Assembly: GCA_036365145.1 (NCBI GenBank)
Contig: JAEOAD010002712.1
Location: 3,615,001 to 3,679,000 of the forward strand
Direction of reading: 5' to 3'
DNA from: Orientallactaga sibirica
Lineage: Eukaryota > Chordata > Mammalia > Rodentia > Dipodidae
Length of the DNA: 64,000 bases
The position numbers were made by a program, and so were the translations under genes. A model generated the notes under the pieces. It had not been told where the DNA came from, ran no database searches, and worked only from the letters and a program-made list of their open reading frames with translations. Of this stretch, positions 12,517-24,570 are shown one piece after another (position 1 is the stretch's first letter; every line of letters starts with the position of its first letter).

Positions 12517-12724
12517 GGGCTAGAGAGATGGTTTAGTGGTTAAGGCGCTTGCCTGCAAAGCCAAAGGACCCAGGTTCGATTCCCCAGGACCCATGTAAGC
12601 CAAATGTACAAGGTGGCACATGCATCTGGAGTTTGTTTGCAGTGGCTGGAGACCCTGGCATGCCCATCTCTCTCTCTCTCTCTGTTTCTTTCTCTTTCTC
12701 AAATAAATAAATTAATTAATTAAA
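12517..12724 (+). mobile_element. tRNA-derived SINE
   Basis: GGGCTAGAGAGATGGTTTAG, a box B-like GGTTCGATTCC, CT-rich tract, AAATAAATAAATTAATTAAT tail. Confidence 0.92.
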
Positions 12725-13034
12725 CCACCAAGATTGTTCAGCATTGTGAATTACTTACCACTGCACTGTACACTTAAATGACTAATTTCATGTCATGTGA
12801 ATTTTGCTTCATTTTTTTAAAATGACAGGATGTTATACACAGGAATACCAGGAAGTCCCAGTAAAGAATTTGCCAACAACAACAAAATATATCCAAGGAA
12901 TTAAGATTTTTTTTTAATCTTACAAATAATTTTCTTGTTTAGTGATGGTGTTTGAAGTGGTAAGCTTCGTCTGCACCCAGAAGATAAGATCTGGGAACAT
13001 AAGCACAGGGGAAGTCCCTGATGCGAGCTGTCTA

Positions 13035-13114
13035 ATCCCAGTCCCACGCACTCACATGCCGGGCCTCATGCTAGCACAGCATGCACTACCTCTGAGTTGT
13101 CTCCCAGCTCCATA
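13035..13114 (-). mobile_element. ID-like tRNA-derived relic
   Basis: CCGGGCCTCATGCTAGCACA to GTTGTCTCCCAGCTCC resembles a reversed rodent ID-type element, diverged. Confidence 0.4.
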
Positions 13115-14667
13115 GATTCCCGCTATGATGACTGGATTATACACACTGCAGTGTCCAGGGCAACGGGAGAGCCACAGGAGAAGCCTTTCCACCAAACTCT
13201 GTAAGGGAAGGCTACCATGAGATGAAGGGTCAAGAGTGGGAGAGTGCTTTCTTTGAGTGTTCAAAGGGACCCAGATGATGAGGTAGGGAGCAAAGGCTGT
13301 TCAAGTGCCCTAGGATGCACTCTGAACCATGGGCAACTGGAGGACATTGTACTGGTCAAAGGAAGGTGCCCAGTCTTGGGATGGGCTGCTAGGAGGCCAA
13401 GTGTCTGTTTCTCAGCTCTGCTCAGGATTCACCAACCAAGGTCCAAAGGGGCAGAGGTTGTAACCAGTGGCAAGGAGACCGAGATGCAGTGACACAAGGA
13501 TCTGTGCCTCACGCAGAGCTGAAGAGAACAGGCCGGTTGGATGCTACCTGCTCACCTACTAGGAAGACAGGCAGCTCCCAGCTCGAGCTGGGAAACTACC
13601 CGGAAAGACAAAAAGAAGGGGGAAGATACTTTCTGGGCTGGGCTCAGAGTTGTTCCAAAGCTTCTGCCCCCGGCAACTGGATCCTTCCTGTGAGGGGAAG
13701 CAACAGCCCTTTTGGACAGCTGCCAGGGCTCTGCTCTGACGCCTGACCTTTCCTGGCTCTCCACTGCTGGACAGATTATTCCATATTCTGTATGACATCC
13801 GGGAGAAGGTGGTTTTATGAACCTTAACCAAGCAGCTCAGAGAGGAAGGGACTCAAGAAAGACAGAAGCAACAATGCCATCTTTACACAGCCAAATGGGA
13901 AAGGGAGGCAACACAACAGCCAGGTGAGATGGGACAACAGGTTGTGACATGAACAAAGAATGAAGAATGACATAAGCATGATTGTAATTCCTTGGAAGGA
14001 AAGTGTGACTTCCTCCGAGTTGTCAAGAAACCTCTGCTTCCTCCTTTTCCGGAAGCTCAGCTGACAGCATTGGTGAAGAGACTGAGTGCGAGAGTCACTG
14101 TGCTGCACTCCCATGAAGCCTCAGGTCTGGCTCACTTGGAGGGAACCCTTTGGGCAATGCTGGCTCCCCTCCAGTCACCCAGAACCCACCTAAAACGGTT
14201 TCAAGTATCCAGGAAAACTTTTAGATTTGCTCTCAGAAGTTAAACTGAGAGATGGTGAGACAGACAAAGAGAAAGAGGGAAGGGAGAGAGAGTGAGTACG
14301 TGCGTGCGTGTGTACACATGTGCAGGATCTATGACCTTACCACACAATAGCTTTTCCCTTCAAAGCCCTGTTCGGCTGGCTCTGGTACTGTGGGCCCCCA
14401 CAGCTCCAGCTGTGACAGTCCCCACTGGCCTGCTTCTACCCAGGAACTCCCCCAGGTGACAGCATCAGTGTTTGGTAAATGAGGACACTGGGGACTAACG
14501 CGAAGTCACAGTGCAGGATGCAGGGCTAAGAACACAACCTAGTACATTTCTGCTGAAGGACAAGGCAAAGACAGTCTGGAAAGACGTGAATGGAATCCAA
14601 TGCCTGAACCGAGTAGGGGGACGATTCCACTTCCTGAGGCTATGTCCAGGCATGGAGCATGCTAACA

Positions 14668-14775
14668 TGCCTAGCTCATTTTAATCCTGACAACCCTGTA
14701 CTATACATATTAGCATCATTCCTCATTTTTCAAATGAGGAACCTGAGGCTTGGACAGGTCCTTTTACCAGGAGTG
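14668..14775 (-). mobile_element. MIR fragment
   Basis: TTTTAATCCTGACAACCCTG and TCAAATGAGGAACCTGAGGC are the reverse-oriented MIR core. Confidence 0.65.
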
Positions 14776-15416
14776 GGACAGGCTCTCAGGGGTTTACAGG
14801 AACTGGGATCCTTTCCAAGACCCAGGGAGGCGGTGAACATGGAGGGAACCGCCATGGACTGTGGTGTGAACCAGCACAGAGTCACCTGGTTTCACCCCGC
14901 ACAGTCATGGACCTCAGGTAAGTTTCTTAGTCTCTGTATCGCTCACTTTCCTTGCACAGTAAGACCACAGCAATGATTTTATAGCACTTCTGAGGATAAA
15001 GCAAGTCAATACTACATATCAGAGGATGGCTGGTCTTCCGGGTGCTTTTGTAAATAAAGTTGTACTGGAACCAGCCAGGTTCATTTGTTTGCATACGGTC
15101 TATGACCGCTTATGTGCTACCCGAGCAGTGCTGACTTGTTCTGACACAGAGCATGGAGCTCACAAAGACTATCTGATTTTCCACAGGAAATGTTTGCTGA
15201 CCCATCTATACGTAAACAACTGCAATGGGGCACACAAAATGCTATAAGGGGTCTTGAATTATTAAGCCCTGGTCCCTGAGCCTCTCCAACATCATCCCCC
15301 CCACCTGCCATGCCAGGTGTTACACCAGGCTCAGGGGCCAAAGGAGTAAATGAAAGCGGCACTTCCAGGCTGTGAGGAGCTCTTTGGAAAATAAGCAGGA
15401 TGCAGCATGAGAGGTG

Positions 15417-15619
15417 GCCACCTCCTCCTCCTCCTCCTCCTGCGCCTCCTCTTCCTCCACCTCCTCCTTCACCTCCTCCACCTTCTCCTGTACCTCTCTC
15501 TACCTCCACCTCTTCCACCTCTACCTCCTCTTCCTCCTCTTTCACCTCCTCCACCTTCTCCCCCACATCCTTCTGTACCTCCACCTCCTCCTCCACCTCC
15601 TCTACCTCCTCCCCACCTG
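15417..15619. repeat. Long pyrimidine tract (CTC/CCT triplet-rich)
   Basis: About 200 bases almost free of G on the plus strand, built of CCTCCT, CACCTC and TTCCTC words. On the TRAF5 sense strand this is a GGAGGA-type purine tract. Long frames through it encode only Ser/Pro/Leu- or Glu/Gly-rich low complexity and are not genes. Confidence 0.92.
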
Positions 15620-17580
15620 CACTTCCATTGGGGGCCTCTGGAGGCAGGAAGCCTGAGCAGCAGGAGTGGGGGCAGCAGAGCAGGGGCAGCTCTGGGAGTT
15701 GGGTACCTGTCCAGGAAAGAGCAGGGAGGCTCTACTGCCCATGAAGAGCCACAAGAGAAAAGGCAGGGCCAGTACAGTGACAGCAAGGGACTAAGGAAGG
15801 TTCTGGTTTGTTCTGATAGCAGAGCCATGGGAAGCCGAACTGTCTTGGACAGTTGCTGGCAGTACTGCTCTGGAATCTGCTGAACCCAGAGTGGGTGATG
15901 GAGTGAGTGGAGGTAGCAGGAAGAGTTAGGAAGCTGATGTCATCCAGGCAAGGAGAGAGACTCCTAGGCCTGTGTGTGCTGGTGAGAGGAGAAGCAGCAA
16001 ACTGGGACGTTGAAATCTATGTTTGCAGCAGAGTGAGTGTAAAGTTTGAGGGCTCAGGAGGAACTGAGGCTGGCTCTCGGGATTTGGACAAACACTTGGG
16101 CAGAGGTTCTGGCTCCAGTGAAGTGGGGAAAGTGGGTGAAGAGATGAAGTCAGGAGCTAATTGGGGTCCCAGGGAGAAAGCTCAGCCCCTTCTCCTGATG
16201 CTATCCACTCAAGCGAGCCTTGCCGTGGCAAAGTGAGCCATTTCCTCCCCACCTTCCTACCCATTGCTTGTTTGTCTGTCTGTTTGCCCTGAGCGCACCC
16301 TGCTGTGACAGTGTCCCTCTCCCCTGGTGGTCCAGAAGGAGCAGTGATGAGCAGACACGATCCTGTCACAGTCCAGTCCTATGAGCCCACCCAAGACCCC
16401 TTGCCTCCAGTCTAGATTCTGTTAAGGCTGAAGGTCACAACTGTAACCTTGGGTGGCACAGTTCCCTGGTGGCTTACACACACTTCTACCCAGCAAGCTG
16501 TACACGTGTATTTCCAGAATTTCTTTTTTATTAGACACCCACTGCTGCCTCCAAACAAGCCCCAAGGTTGTTTCCTAAATCTGGCCCTTAACTAAGCCAG
16601 TGGCTTTTCTTCTACTCAGAGCTGTCTTTCTGTTGCCTTTTTTTTTTTTTTTTTTTTTCATTTCTCTATTTTATTCTTCAAACACATTCTCCTGCTCACT
16701 CCACCAAATGTGCTGTTTTGAATTTATGGCTACACTGAATTAAATTTATGGTTACCAACCAAACACATTCGTTCAGCCAGCTGCTCTGTGCTGAGAACCT
16801 GTCCCATACAGAAGTGTAGCTTAGCCCCTTTCCTTACCCCTTAAAGCCCCACTCATGCATCACTCTCAGCCCAGCACCATCCCCAGCCACTGTCCCCCCA
16901 TCTTCTCCCTCCCCTTGCTCCAGGACAGTGCTTGATGGAACCACACAGTCCAGAAGGTACCCACTCAGCGGCCCCTCCTCAGATCTCACCAGTACCTTCC
17001 TAAAGCACCTCCTGTCCTCCTGAGCTCATCTGTGTCCTACTCTTGAATAAACTGAGGGAGCAGGGCTGAATTACCCAGATAGAGTCTGAAAAACACATTA
17101 TGTGCGCCTGCCAATTTGTTTTTTCTACATCGCTGCCCTCCTGCCCTTTATGCCAATGGCATTTGGCACTTCCTTCTTGAAACTCCTGCCCCCTGGCCCT
17201 AGGGACGCCATCTGCTTCGGTTCTCCTCCGAAGCCTGATCACATCTCCATAGGCTTCTCCTCCTCAGCTTCCTGCTGGATCCCCCAGGCTCAGTCAGCCT
17301 TCTGCCCTGTTCTGGCCATAGCTTCAACTCCTCACTGGAAAGGCTCTCCCCTCCACATCTGTCTTGTAAGACATTTTAACACGTGTTGTGAAATTGCCCA
17401 CCCTGTGGCATCATGTCAATACTCCAAAAGTCGGGTTTTGGCACATTTCAGAGTTTGGATTTCTCCTGGCAGACTCTGACTCCAAACCCAGTGTTCTTTC
17501 CACAGCTGCGATGGAATGTTCCACATCCCAACCAAGCCCCGGGAAGCAGAGGAACGGGGGTGTCATCTTCTCTTATTTTA

Positions 17581-17766
17581 ATTATTTTTTTTGCAAGGAT
17601 AAAGAAAGTAAGTAAGTGTGGGGGCACCAGGACATGTTGCCCCCACAAATGAACTCCAAACACACATGCCACTTTGTGCATTTGGCTTCTCATGGGTACT
17701 GGGGAATTGAAACCAGGTCATTAGGCTTTGCAAGCACCTTTAACTACTAAGCCATATCTCCAACCC
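17581..17766 (-). mobile_element. tRNA-derived SINE, diverged
   Basis: CTTTGTGCATTTGGCTTCTC to TAAGCCATATCTCCAACCC; the tail part is heavily mutated. Confidence 0.75.
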
Positions 17767-17878
17767 TCCTCCTTTTCTCTTCTCCTCTTCCCTCTCCCCC
17801 TCTTCCTCTCTGCCTCCTCCTCTCCCCACCCCATCCTTTGCAGTCCTGAGGATTGAACCCATCTCCAGTCCTTGTGCT

Positions 17879-18008
17879 GTTTTTCAGTTTGAGACAGAGT
17901 CTCACAAAGTTACCCAGACTGGTCTGGGTCTCACTCTAGTCCAGGCAGGCCATGAACCCAGGCTTCTACCTCAGCCTCCCAAGTAGCTGGCATTACAGGT
18001 CTATGCAT
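17879..18008 (-). mobile_element. Old B1/Alu-like monomer
   Basis: TTTGAGACAGAGTCTCACAA, then CTCAGCCTCCCAAGTAGCTG and CATTACAGGT, more Alu-like than the younger B1s. Confidence 0.55.
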
Positions 18009-19182
18009 GGAGAGGCAGCACAGCCGGCTGGCTGGAGACCAGCTTGGGCAACTACCCTGCCAGGGTGCAATCCTTCTGACCTGTGGGCCCCCTTTCCTCA
18101 CCTTGAAAATAAGCCACCAGCACCTGCCTCAAAATCCTCAATTAACATTACATGTGTCAGCCCCCAGAAATGACCAGTAATACACAAAGGCTGGTTCATA
18201 AAATCCACGTAATAACTCGCTCTGACCACCCTTCCTTGCCAGCTCCTGCTGCATGCTGAGCAGCCCCTTATTTTACACAGAAGGAGGTGAAGCAGTTGCC
18301 AGCAGGCTCCTGCTCCCAGTGGATTTCAGACTGGTGGGGTCGTGCCACCATACCCATGCCTGCAGCCATTCTCAGCACGGTCAGGTCCCCGGATGCTCCA
18401 TCTCAGACTGTGGGCTTGGACGCGCTCCCCTGTGGAGCACACTGTCCTGTGGGCTGTCTCTGTTGTCACTGTCTAGCCTCCCTGGCGACTAGGCTTTCCT
18501 CTGCAGCAGGCTCTCTCAATAGCAAACACAGGTTTAACAGGCTCCAGGCTGGCTCCTGTAGCTGTGACCATGGGAGAAGCACTGACTAGACCCTGGTGGC
18601 TGCTCTTGGCCCCTTCTTGCCTGAAGGTCAGGTCCAGTGCTGGACTCTCTACTTAGCTAGCACTCACTCTTTCTCTTAGCGAACTTCCCCAGCTCCTGCC
18701 TCACAATGGCCAACAATGGCTCCATTTATACCTGCAACCTGGGCCCCTCCCCTGAACCTCAGCCTCATTCCAACTGCCTCTTCCACTCCTCCACACTTTG
18801 CAGGCGTCACAACCTACCATACCCAATGCTTGCCCTGATCTGCTCCTCTAACACTCTGCTCGTCCCAATGACAGGGTACCACTGTTGACCTTGGTTTGGA
18901 TCAAAACCAGAAGGGTCACCCTTGACCCCTCTCTTCCTGTTCCATCTCACAACACCAATCTTGTTGTTCTCCTGTCCCTATCTAGCTGTGGTGGAACTCC
19001 TTCTCCCTGCTTTGTGAATAACACCCCTGCCTAAGCTACTGCCACCTCCCCACTGACTGTCCCCAGTCAGTACAGACTCTCCCTCAAAACAAACAATTCT
19101 CCAGGGTCCTTTCAAGAAACATCAACTCCATAGGCACCAGGTCAGGCTTTGATCCCCAATGTGTTTTCTTTTCATGGGGGGA

Positions 19183-19323
19183 GGGGTTCAAGGTAGGAAT
19201 CACTTTAACCCAGACTGACCTGGAACTCACTCTGAAGCTCCAAGCTGGCCTCGAATTCACAGCAATCCTCCCACCTCTGCCTCCCAAATACTGGGATTAA
19301 AGGTGTGCGCCACCATGCCAGCC
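19183..19323 (-). mobile_element. B1-type SINE
   Basis: TTCAAGGTAGGAATCACTTT to CACCATGCCAGCC. Confidence 0.85.
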
Positions 19324-20593
19324 CCTCTGCCCCTCTGTGTGTTTTCAATGCCTATTTCAAACCTTCCTCTTCTCTGCAAACCTTGATGCTCCCTCCAGTT
19401 TCACCAGGAAACTTCATTTCCTACTGCACAGAAGAAAACAGAAACCATCCGACCAGAACGATCTTCACTTCCTGCAGCCACACCTGAGCAGCTCCCTGCC
19501 TGGGGCCCCTGCCCTGCCCTCTCCCTCCCAAGGTGGCTGCAGAGTGAGCTCTGAACTATATCAAACTCCCTGGATGACCTCCAACTGCCCCGGAGTCTAG
19601 CCTCTATCCCCAGAGACTGTCTGCTGTGGATTCTCGCCCACGCCCACCTGCTCAGCCACCAACCTCTCCCATCAGCCAGCCCCCTCTCAGTGTTCAGTCA
19701 CAAGTCTCTCCTGAGACGGGGACCCATGCACCCTCCTCCTCCCCAAAGCTGCTGCTCCTCATCCTTCAGCATCCTCATCACCCCAGTTCCCTGTCCACCC
19801 CATCCTCAGCCGCTCCAGCTCAACTCACACCCTCACCAACCCCCAGACTGCTCTTGACAAAGCCACCGGTGACTTCTGGGTCATTAACACCAACGGTCAA
19901 TCTTAGGTTTTTCCCATTATCTGTCCTTGAGGCAGCATGTGACATGTTAACCCCCAAATGCCCAGATCCAACACATACATTTTAAAATATTTTCCCTGTA
20001 GCTTCTCTGAAACCACATCAAGCTGGCATGGAAGAGCAGGTACAAACAAGAAGGCCAAATGCCTCTCTCCAGTCCATACAGCCTCTTTGAGGAATCTGCC
20101 CATGCCACCGCTTCCCTCAGGCCTCCTCACAAATGCCTGGCAGGCACTCCATAGCAGCACATCCACACAGTGCTGCCATCTCCAGAGGGGCCTGTTGGTG
20201 AAGGCTCATTCTCCAAAAGTGGCATCACCCTGGCAATGCCTTCTCTCCTCCCTAACAAGCCTGCTCCGTGTGCCTCCAACCTCACCCACTTCTGTAGCCA
20301 CCGTCTCACTCTGCCTCTGCTCAGCCCGTGAGCCTTTGCCTCATGCTAACCTGGATGGCAGGCTTTCCAAGGATGCATTCAAGGTATGTGCCCATCCTAT
20401 CTTTGGAATTCTAAAGACAGGAAGGCAGAAGGGGCCTTCATGGTTCCTGCTTAGCTCAGTCCCATCCACCTGCTCCAGACCTCACTGTTGTAAGCCATCT
20501 GCCTGAGCAAGAGTAAGGAGGAGTGGAGAGGCCATTGGTTGGTGACTTTGCAACAAGTTGGCCTAGTCCCACTGTGCTGGATCCCAGTAAAGA

Positions 20594-20803
20594 AGCCACT
20601 CTGTGTTAAGGTCTCTGCCTGCAAAGCCAAAGGACCCTGGTTCGACTCTCCAGGACCTACATAAGCCAGATATACAAGGGGGTGTATGCATCTGGAATGG
20701 CTGGAGGCTGTGGCATGCCCAGATTCTCTCTCTCTCTCTCTCTCTGCCTCTTTCCCTCTCTCAAATAAATAAATAAATAAAAAAATAAAGAAAGAAAAAA
20801 TTA
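20594..20803 (+). mobile_element. tRNA-derived SINE, 5'-truncated
   Basis: It starts at TGTTAAGGTCTCTGCCTGC and lacks the GGGCTGGAGAGATGG head. CT tract and AAATAAATAAATAAATAA tail. Confidence 0.88.
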
Positions 20804-21254
20804 AAAACAAGCTGCTCTGCTCCTGGTGACTGGGAGCCTGAGCTTGCTCCTCTTATCTGTTCTATTCCCTCTGCAAGGTCTGTGTTGACCACCAAGTGCC
20901 ATTCTACCTCAGCCATTCTTCCTCAAAGTTGCAGACCGATATGAGTCTTTCCAAAGACCTGAAGCCTGGGCCTCAGCCTCTGGAGCTGCCTGCCTGCTTC
21001 CTTCTAACTGACCCCCACAGTACCCCAGCCCAGCCCTCCTACACCGACCCCTCAGATCTCCCTAGACTGGAGACTGCAAAATCACAGCAATAGGATGGCT
21101 TCCATCTTGGTCTACCATGGATCATGGCAGTTCATCTGTTTGTCTGATTTTTTTTTTGTTGTTGTTCAAATTTGAATGCCTTTAGACCAGGCACGCAGGT
21201 CCCAGCTCCCCAGAGACCTCACAACTCTAGTGCGGTTAAACACATACAAAAAGG

Positions 21255-21395
21255 AAACCAGCTTTACTGAGCACCAGCCCAACGCAAGGCTCCCTGTGGA
21301 TGTTGACTCATCTTATCCTTCCAGCACCCTGAATGGGAGATGCCCCCACATCTGTGAGCCAGTGGGAATACAGACTGTGACTAGATCACATAACT
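21255..21395 (-). mobile_element. MIR fragment
   Basis: TTACTGAGCACCAGCCCAAC, then GACTCATCTTATCCTTCCAG and later GACTAGATCACATAACT fit a reversed MIR. Confidence 0.5.
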
Positions 21396-21425
21396 CCACC
21401 CAGTGCTTCAAAATTCCAGATTTGA

Positions 21426-21512
21426 TCACTTGTAATCCCAGTACTTGGGAGGCTGAGGCAGAAAGATTACTTCGAGTTCAAGGCCTGTTGGGCTACATAG
21501 TGAGATTTGAAC
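21426..21512 (+). mobile_element. Old B1/Alu-like fragment
   Basis: CACTTGTAATCCCAGTACTT then GGGAGGCTGAGGCAGAAAG; truncated at both ends. Confidence 0.55.
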
Positions 21513-21838
21513 TTGGGCTTGCCAGGTTATGAAGCCCACAATCTTCCTGTCTGCCAGAGGGAAAGCAGTGGGTAATGACCAGGCAAAGTCTTGAGGAGAC
21601 TGTCTGTAGCAGTGTGGAAAGGAGAGCAGAATGCAGGCAGACCTGCAGGAGGAAGTGAGTGAAGGAATAATTCTGGAGAGAGACTAGGCCTGTCAGGGAA
21701 TCGATGAGGAAGTGAAGGCCAGGGAAGACAGGAGTGACCTCGGCGGCAGTGTGGGAGAGCTGGGAGGAACGTTCCCAGGCTCCTGAAGCACTGCAGAGAT
21801 GACTTCTAAGGGTCAAACTTCAAAGGGGTCAGCAACAG

Positions 21839-21860
21839 CCGGGGGGGGGGCGGGGCGGGG
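21839..21860 (+). repeat. G-rich run with G-quadruplex potential
   Basis: A run of about eleven Gs, then C, GGGG, C, GGGG. At least four G-tracts lie within 22 bases. Confidence 0.6.
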
Positions 21861-21871
21861 ATCTTCCAGAG

Positions 21872-22025
21872 AGCTGGGGAGATGGCTCAGCAATTTAAGG
21901 TGCTGTACCCACATAAGGCCAGATACACAAAGTGGCACATGTGTCTGGAGTTTGTTTGCAGTGGCAAGAGGCCCTGACATACCCATTCTCTCTCTTTCTC
22001 TAATAAATAATAATAAAAAAAATTA
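21872..22025 (+). mobile_element. tRNA-derived SINE, internal deletion
   Basis: GAGCTGGGGAGATGGCTCAG then directly CACATAAGGCCAGATACAC; the box B-like region is missing. Tail TAATAAATAATAATAAAAAA. Confidence 0.85.
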
Positions 22026-22026
22026 A

Positions 22027-22261
22027 AGCCTAGTGAGATGGTTTAGCAGTTAAGTGTTTGCCTGTGAAGCCTAAGGACCCCGGTTCAAGGCTTGATTCCC
22101 CAGGACCCACCCACGTAAGCCAGATGCACAAGGTGGCGCATGCATCTGGAGTTCGTTTGCAGTGGTTGGAGGCCCTGGTGTGCCCATTCTCTATCTATCT
22201 GACTCTTTCTCTCTCTGTCGGTCACTTTCAAATAAATAAATAAATAATAAAAAAAAATAAA
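22027..22261 (+). mobile_element. tRNA-derived SINE
   Basis: GCCTAGTGAGATGGTTTAGC, a small internal duplication (GGTTCAAGGCTTGATTCCC), AAATAAATAAATAAATAATA tail. Confidence 0.9.
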
Positions 22262-23104
22262 GAGTGTAGGTTTAAATCTTGGAGTTAAAGAAGACTTCAG
22301 GAGAGGAGCCTGGGGGTAGAAAACTGGTTTCCAAATACAGTCTCACCCCCAATTTGGCACCTTCAGGATGGAAGGAGCATGAAAAGCTCAAGGTCAAGTT
22401 AGGGAACGCCAATGCTGATGGTGTGTGGCAGCCTCCAAGGAGCCGGCTGGCGGACAGGCTGGCGACAGAGGATTACCAGGCCCTGGAGCCTTCACAGGGT
22501 CTCTGAGCAGTGCAGCAGGTGCAGGGAGCCACAAAAGGCAGAGGCCACAAATATTGGCGACTCTTCCAGAAGTTCGTAGGGAATGAGGGAGAAGAGGAAC
22601 CTTTCTTGTTAAGAGCAAATGTGGAGAGCAGAAGGCAGAGCCAGAGGAGGAGGGAAAGGAACGCGGGAGGAAGTCAGCCTCTGGAGGCAGGAGGATGCCG
22701 ACAGTGCTCCAGTTTGGTTGGCACGTTCACCTTGAGGGAAAAGGTTACGGGGGAGATTTCGGAAGTGTCTTGAATGGGTAGGGAGGGAAAGCTACTGGAA
22801 GTAACACACCTCGGGGGGCACACTGGGTTCCTGCTGAGCACGGAATCCACAGGACACTGCACAGGGTACAGGCGCACACTGCTTACTACTGGTCCCTTTC
22901 AGTGTGGAGTAAAGCCTGCCTGCAGATAAACATGCAAAGGGCACTGTCATTGTTCCCAAAGTATGCTCCAGTCTCTCCATTAGGATTAGGGAGTATTTTC
23001 ACTTTTTACCTCCTACTCCTCCACCTCATGTCCTCATAACCCAGGGCTTTTCAGAGGCCATATGGATCCCTCAAATAAAGCTCTTCTCCTAGCAAAGCAA
23101 CAAA

Positions 23105-23182
23105 TGTAGGGGTAGGAAGATCGTTCAGTAGTTAAAGATGCTTGTTTGCAAAGCCTGGTGGCCTCATATAAACCTGATGTAG
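23105..23182 (+). mobile_element. tRNA-derived SINE, fragment
   Basis: GTAGGGGTAGGAAGATCGTT through GCTTGTTTGCAAAGCCTGG, interrupted by the next SINE. Confidence 0.7.
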
Positions 23183-23360
23183 GGCTGGAGGGATGGCTTA
23201 GCAGCAAAGCCAAAGGACCCAGGTTCGATTCCCCAACACCCATGTAAGCCAGATGCACAAGGCAGCACATATGTCTGGAATTTGTTTGCCGTGGCTGGAG
23301 GCCCTGGTGTGCCCATTGTCTCTGCCTCTCTCTGACTCTCTCAAATAAGTAAAAAACTTA
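23183..23360 (+). mobile_element. tRNA-derived SINE, small head deletion
   Basis: GGGCTGGAGGGATGGCTTAG jumps to CAGCAAAGCCAAAGGACCC, losing the GGTTAAGG part. A CA repeat follows at 23362-23396. Confidence 0.88.
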
Positions 23361-23431
23361 AAACACACACACACCATGTACACACACACACATGTGCAAA
23401 TAAATAATTTTTTTAAAAAAGGTAACAAGGG

Positions 23432-23556
23432 GAGCTGGGCGTGGTGGTACACACTTTTCATTCTAGCACTTGGGAGGCAAAGGCTCTAGGAGGATCACTG
23501 TGTTCAAGGCCAGCCTGGTGTTACAGAATGAGTTCCAGGTCAGCTTAAAAAGCCAA
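23432..23556 (+). mobile_element. B1-type SINE, 3' shortened
   Basis: GAGCTGGGCGTGGTGGTACA to GAGTTCCAGGTCAGCTTAAA. Confidence 0.85.
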
Positions 23557-23560
23557 AAAC

Positions 23561-23788
23561 AGGGCTGGAGAGATGGCTGAGCAGTTAAGGCATTTTTGCC
23601 TGCAAAGCCAAAGGACTCTGATTCAATTCTCCAGAACCCACGTAAGCCAGATGCACAAGGGGATGCATGTCTCTGGAGTTTGTTTGCAGTGGCTGGAGGC
23701 CCTGGCATGCCCATTTTCTCTCTCTCTCTCTCTGGCTCTTTCACTCTCTCAAATAAATAAATAAATAAAATATATTTAGAAAAAAAAA
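23561..23788 (+). mobile_element. tRNA-derived SINE
   Basis: GGGCTGGAGAGATGGCTGAG to the AAATAAATAAATAAATAAAA tail, full length. Confidence 0.92.
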
Positions 23789-23820
23789 AGTCAAAAACAA
23801 ACAAACAAAAAAGCAACAAG

Positions 23821-24036
23821 GGCCTGGAGAGATGGTTCAGCAGTCAAAGGTGCTTGCTTGCAAAACTTAACGGCCTGGATTTGATTTCCCCAGGACCCAT
23901 ATGAAGCCATATGCATAAGGTGGCACATGCATCTTGAGTTCATCTGCAGTGGCAAGAGGCCCTGGTGTGTCCATTCTCTCTCTGTGTCCCTGTCTCTGTC
24001 TCTCTCATACACACACATTAAAGTAAAATAAAATTA
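23821..24036 (+). mobile_element. tRNA-derived SINE
   Basis: GGCCTGGAGAGATGGTTCAG to TCTCTCTCATACACACACAT and an A-rich tail; last of the 21.87-24.04 kb SINE run. Confidence 0.88.
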
Positions 24037-24415
24037 AAAGCAACAAATGCATTCTGGCCCAATCCTGGCAGCAGCACTGGCAGGAGCGGGTGCCCAGGCC
24101 TGGCGCTCATCAATTCAGTCCAATACAAGGGCCCCATCCACCGATCCCACTCCTAACATCTGGTCAGACACTCTCTATTACAGCTCTGTGAGGGCACGAG
24201 GAGCCCTGGAAAAGCCACAACCCTGGCAGAGAAAGCACTTCAGAGATTGGATGTGCCCCTTCCTCTCACCACCCCCCAATCTGCTAAGCCTTGAAAACCC
24301 CTATCAGTGACAAAAGTCTGGGCAGATTTTGACCAGTGCCTCACTGGCTCTCTCACTTATCCTCCCTCTACAGAGTCCTGGCTTTATTTCAGTAAAGATA
24401 GGATGGAAAGAACAC

Positions 24416-24570
24416 AGGAGTGGAGTCAGAAGACTTGGGCTTGGGTCTTGGCTGCCCCTACTTGCTGTGTGATCTTCTATCACTTCTGAGACCTAGGAAA
24501 GGGGAGGAAGCAGCACCTACCTCTGTTCTCTCAGGAAGAGAAGCTCAACTAAGGAGAGTGTTATAAACTG
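24416..24570 (+). mobile_element. MIR fragment
   Basis: GACTTGGGCTTGGGTCTTGG, then CTTGCTGTGTGATCTT and TCACTTCTGAGACCT match the MIR core. Confidence 0.6.

Noticed and set aside
15117..15883. Glu/Gly-rich and Pro/Ser/Leu-rich frames of 110-160 codons
   Set aside because: They read through the low-complexity pyrimidine tract in several frames on both strands, with no homology to a known protein.
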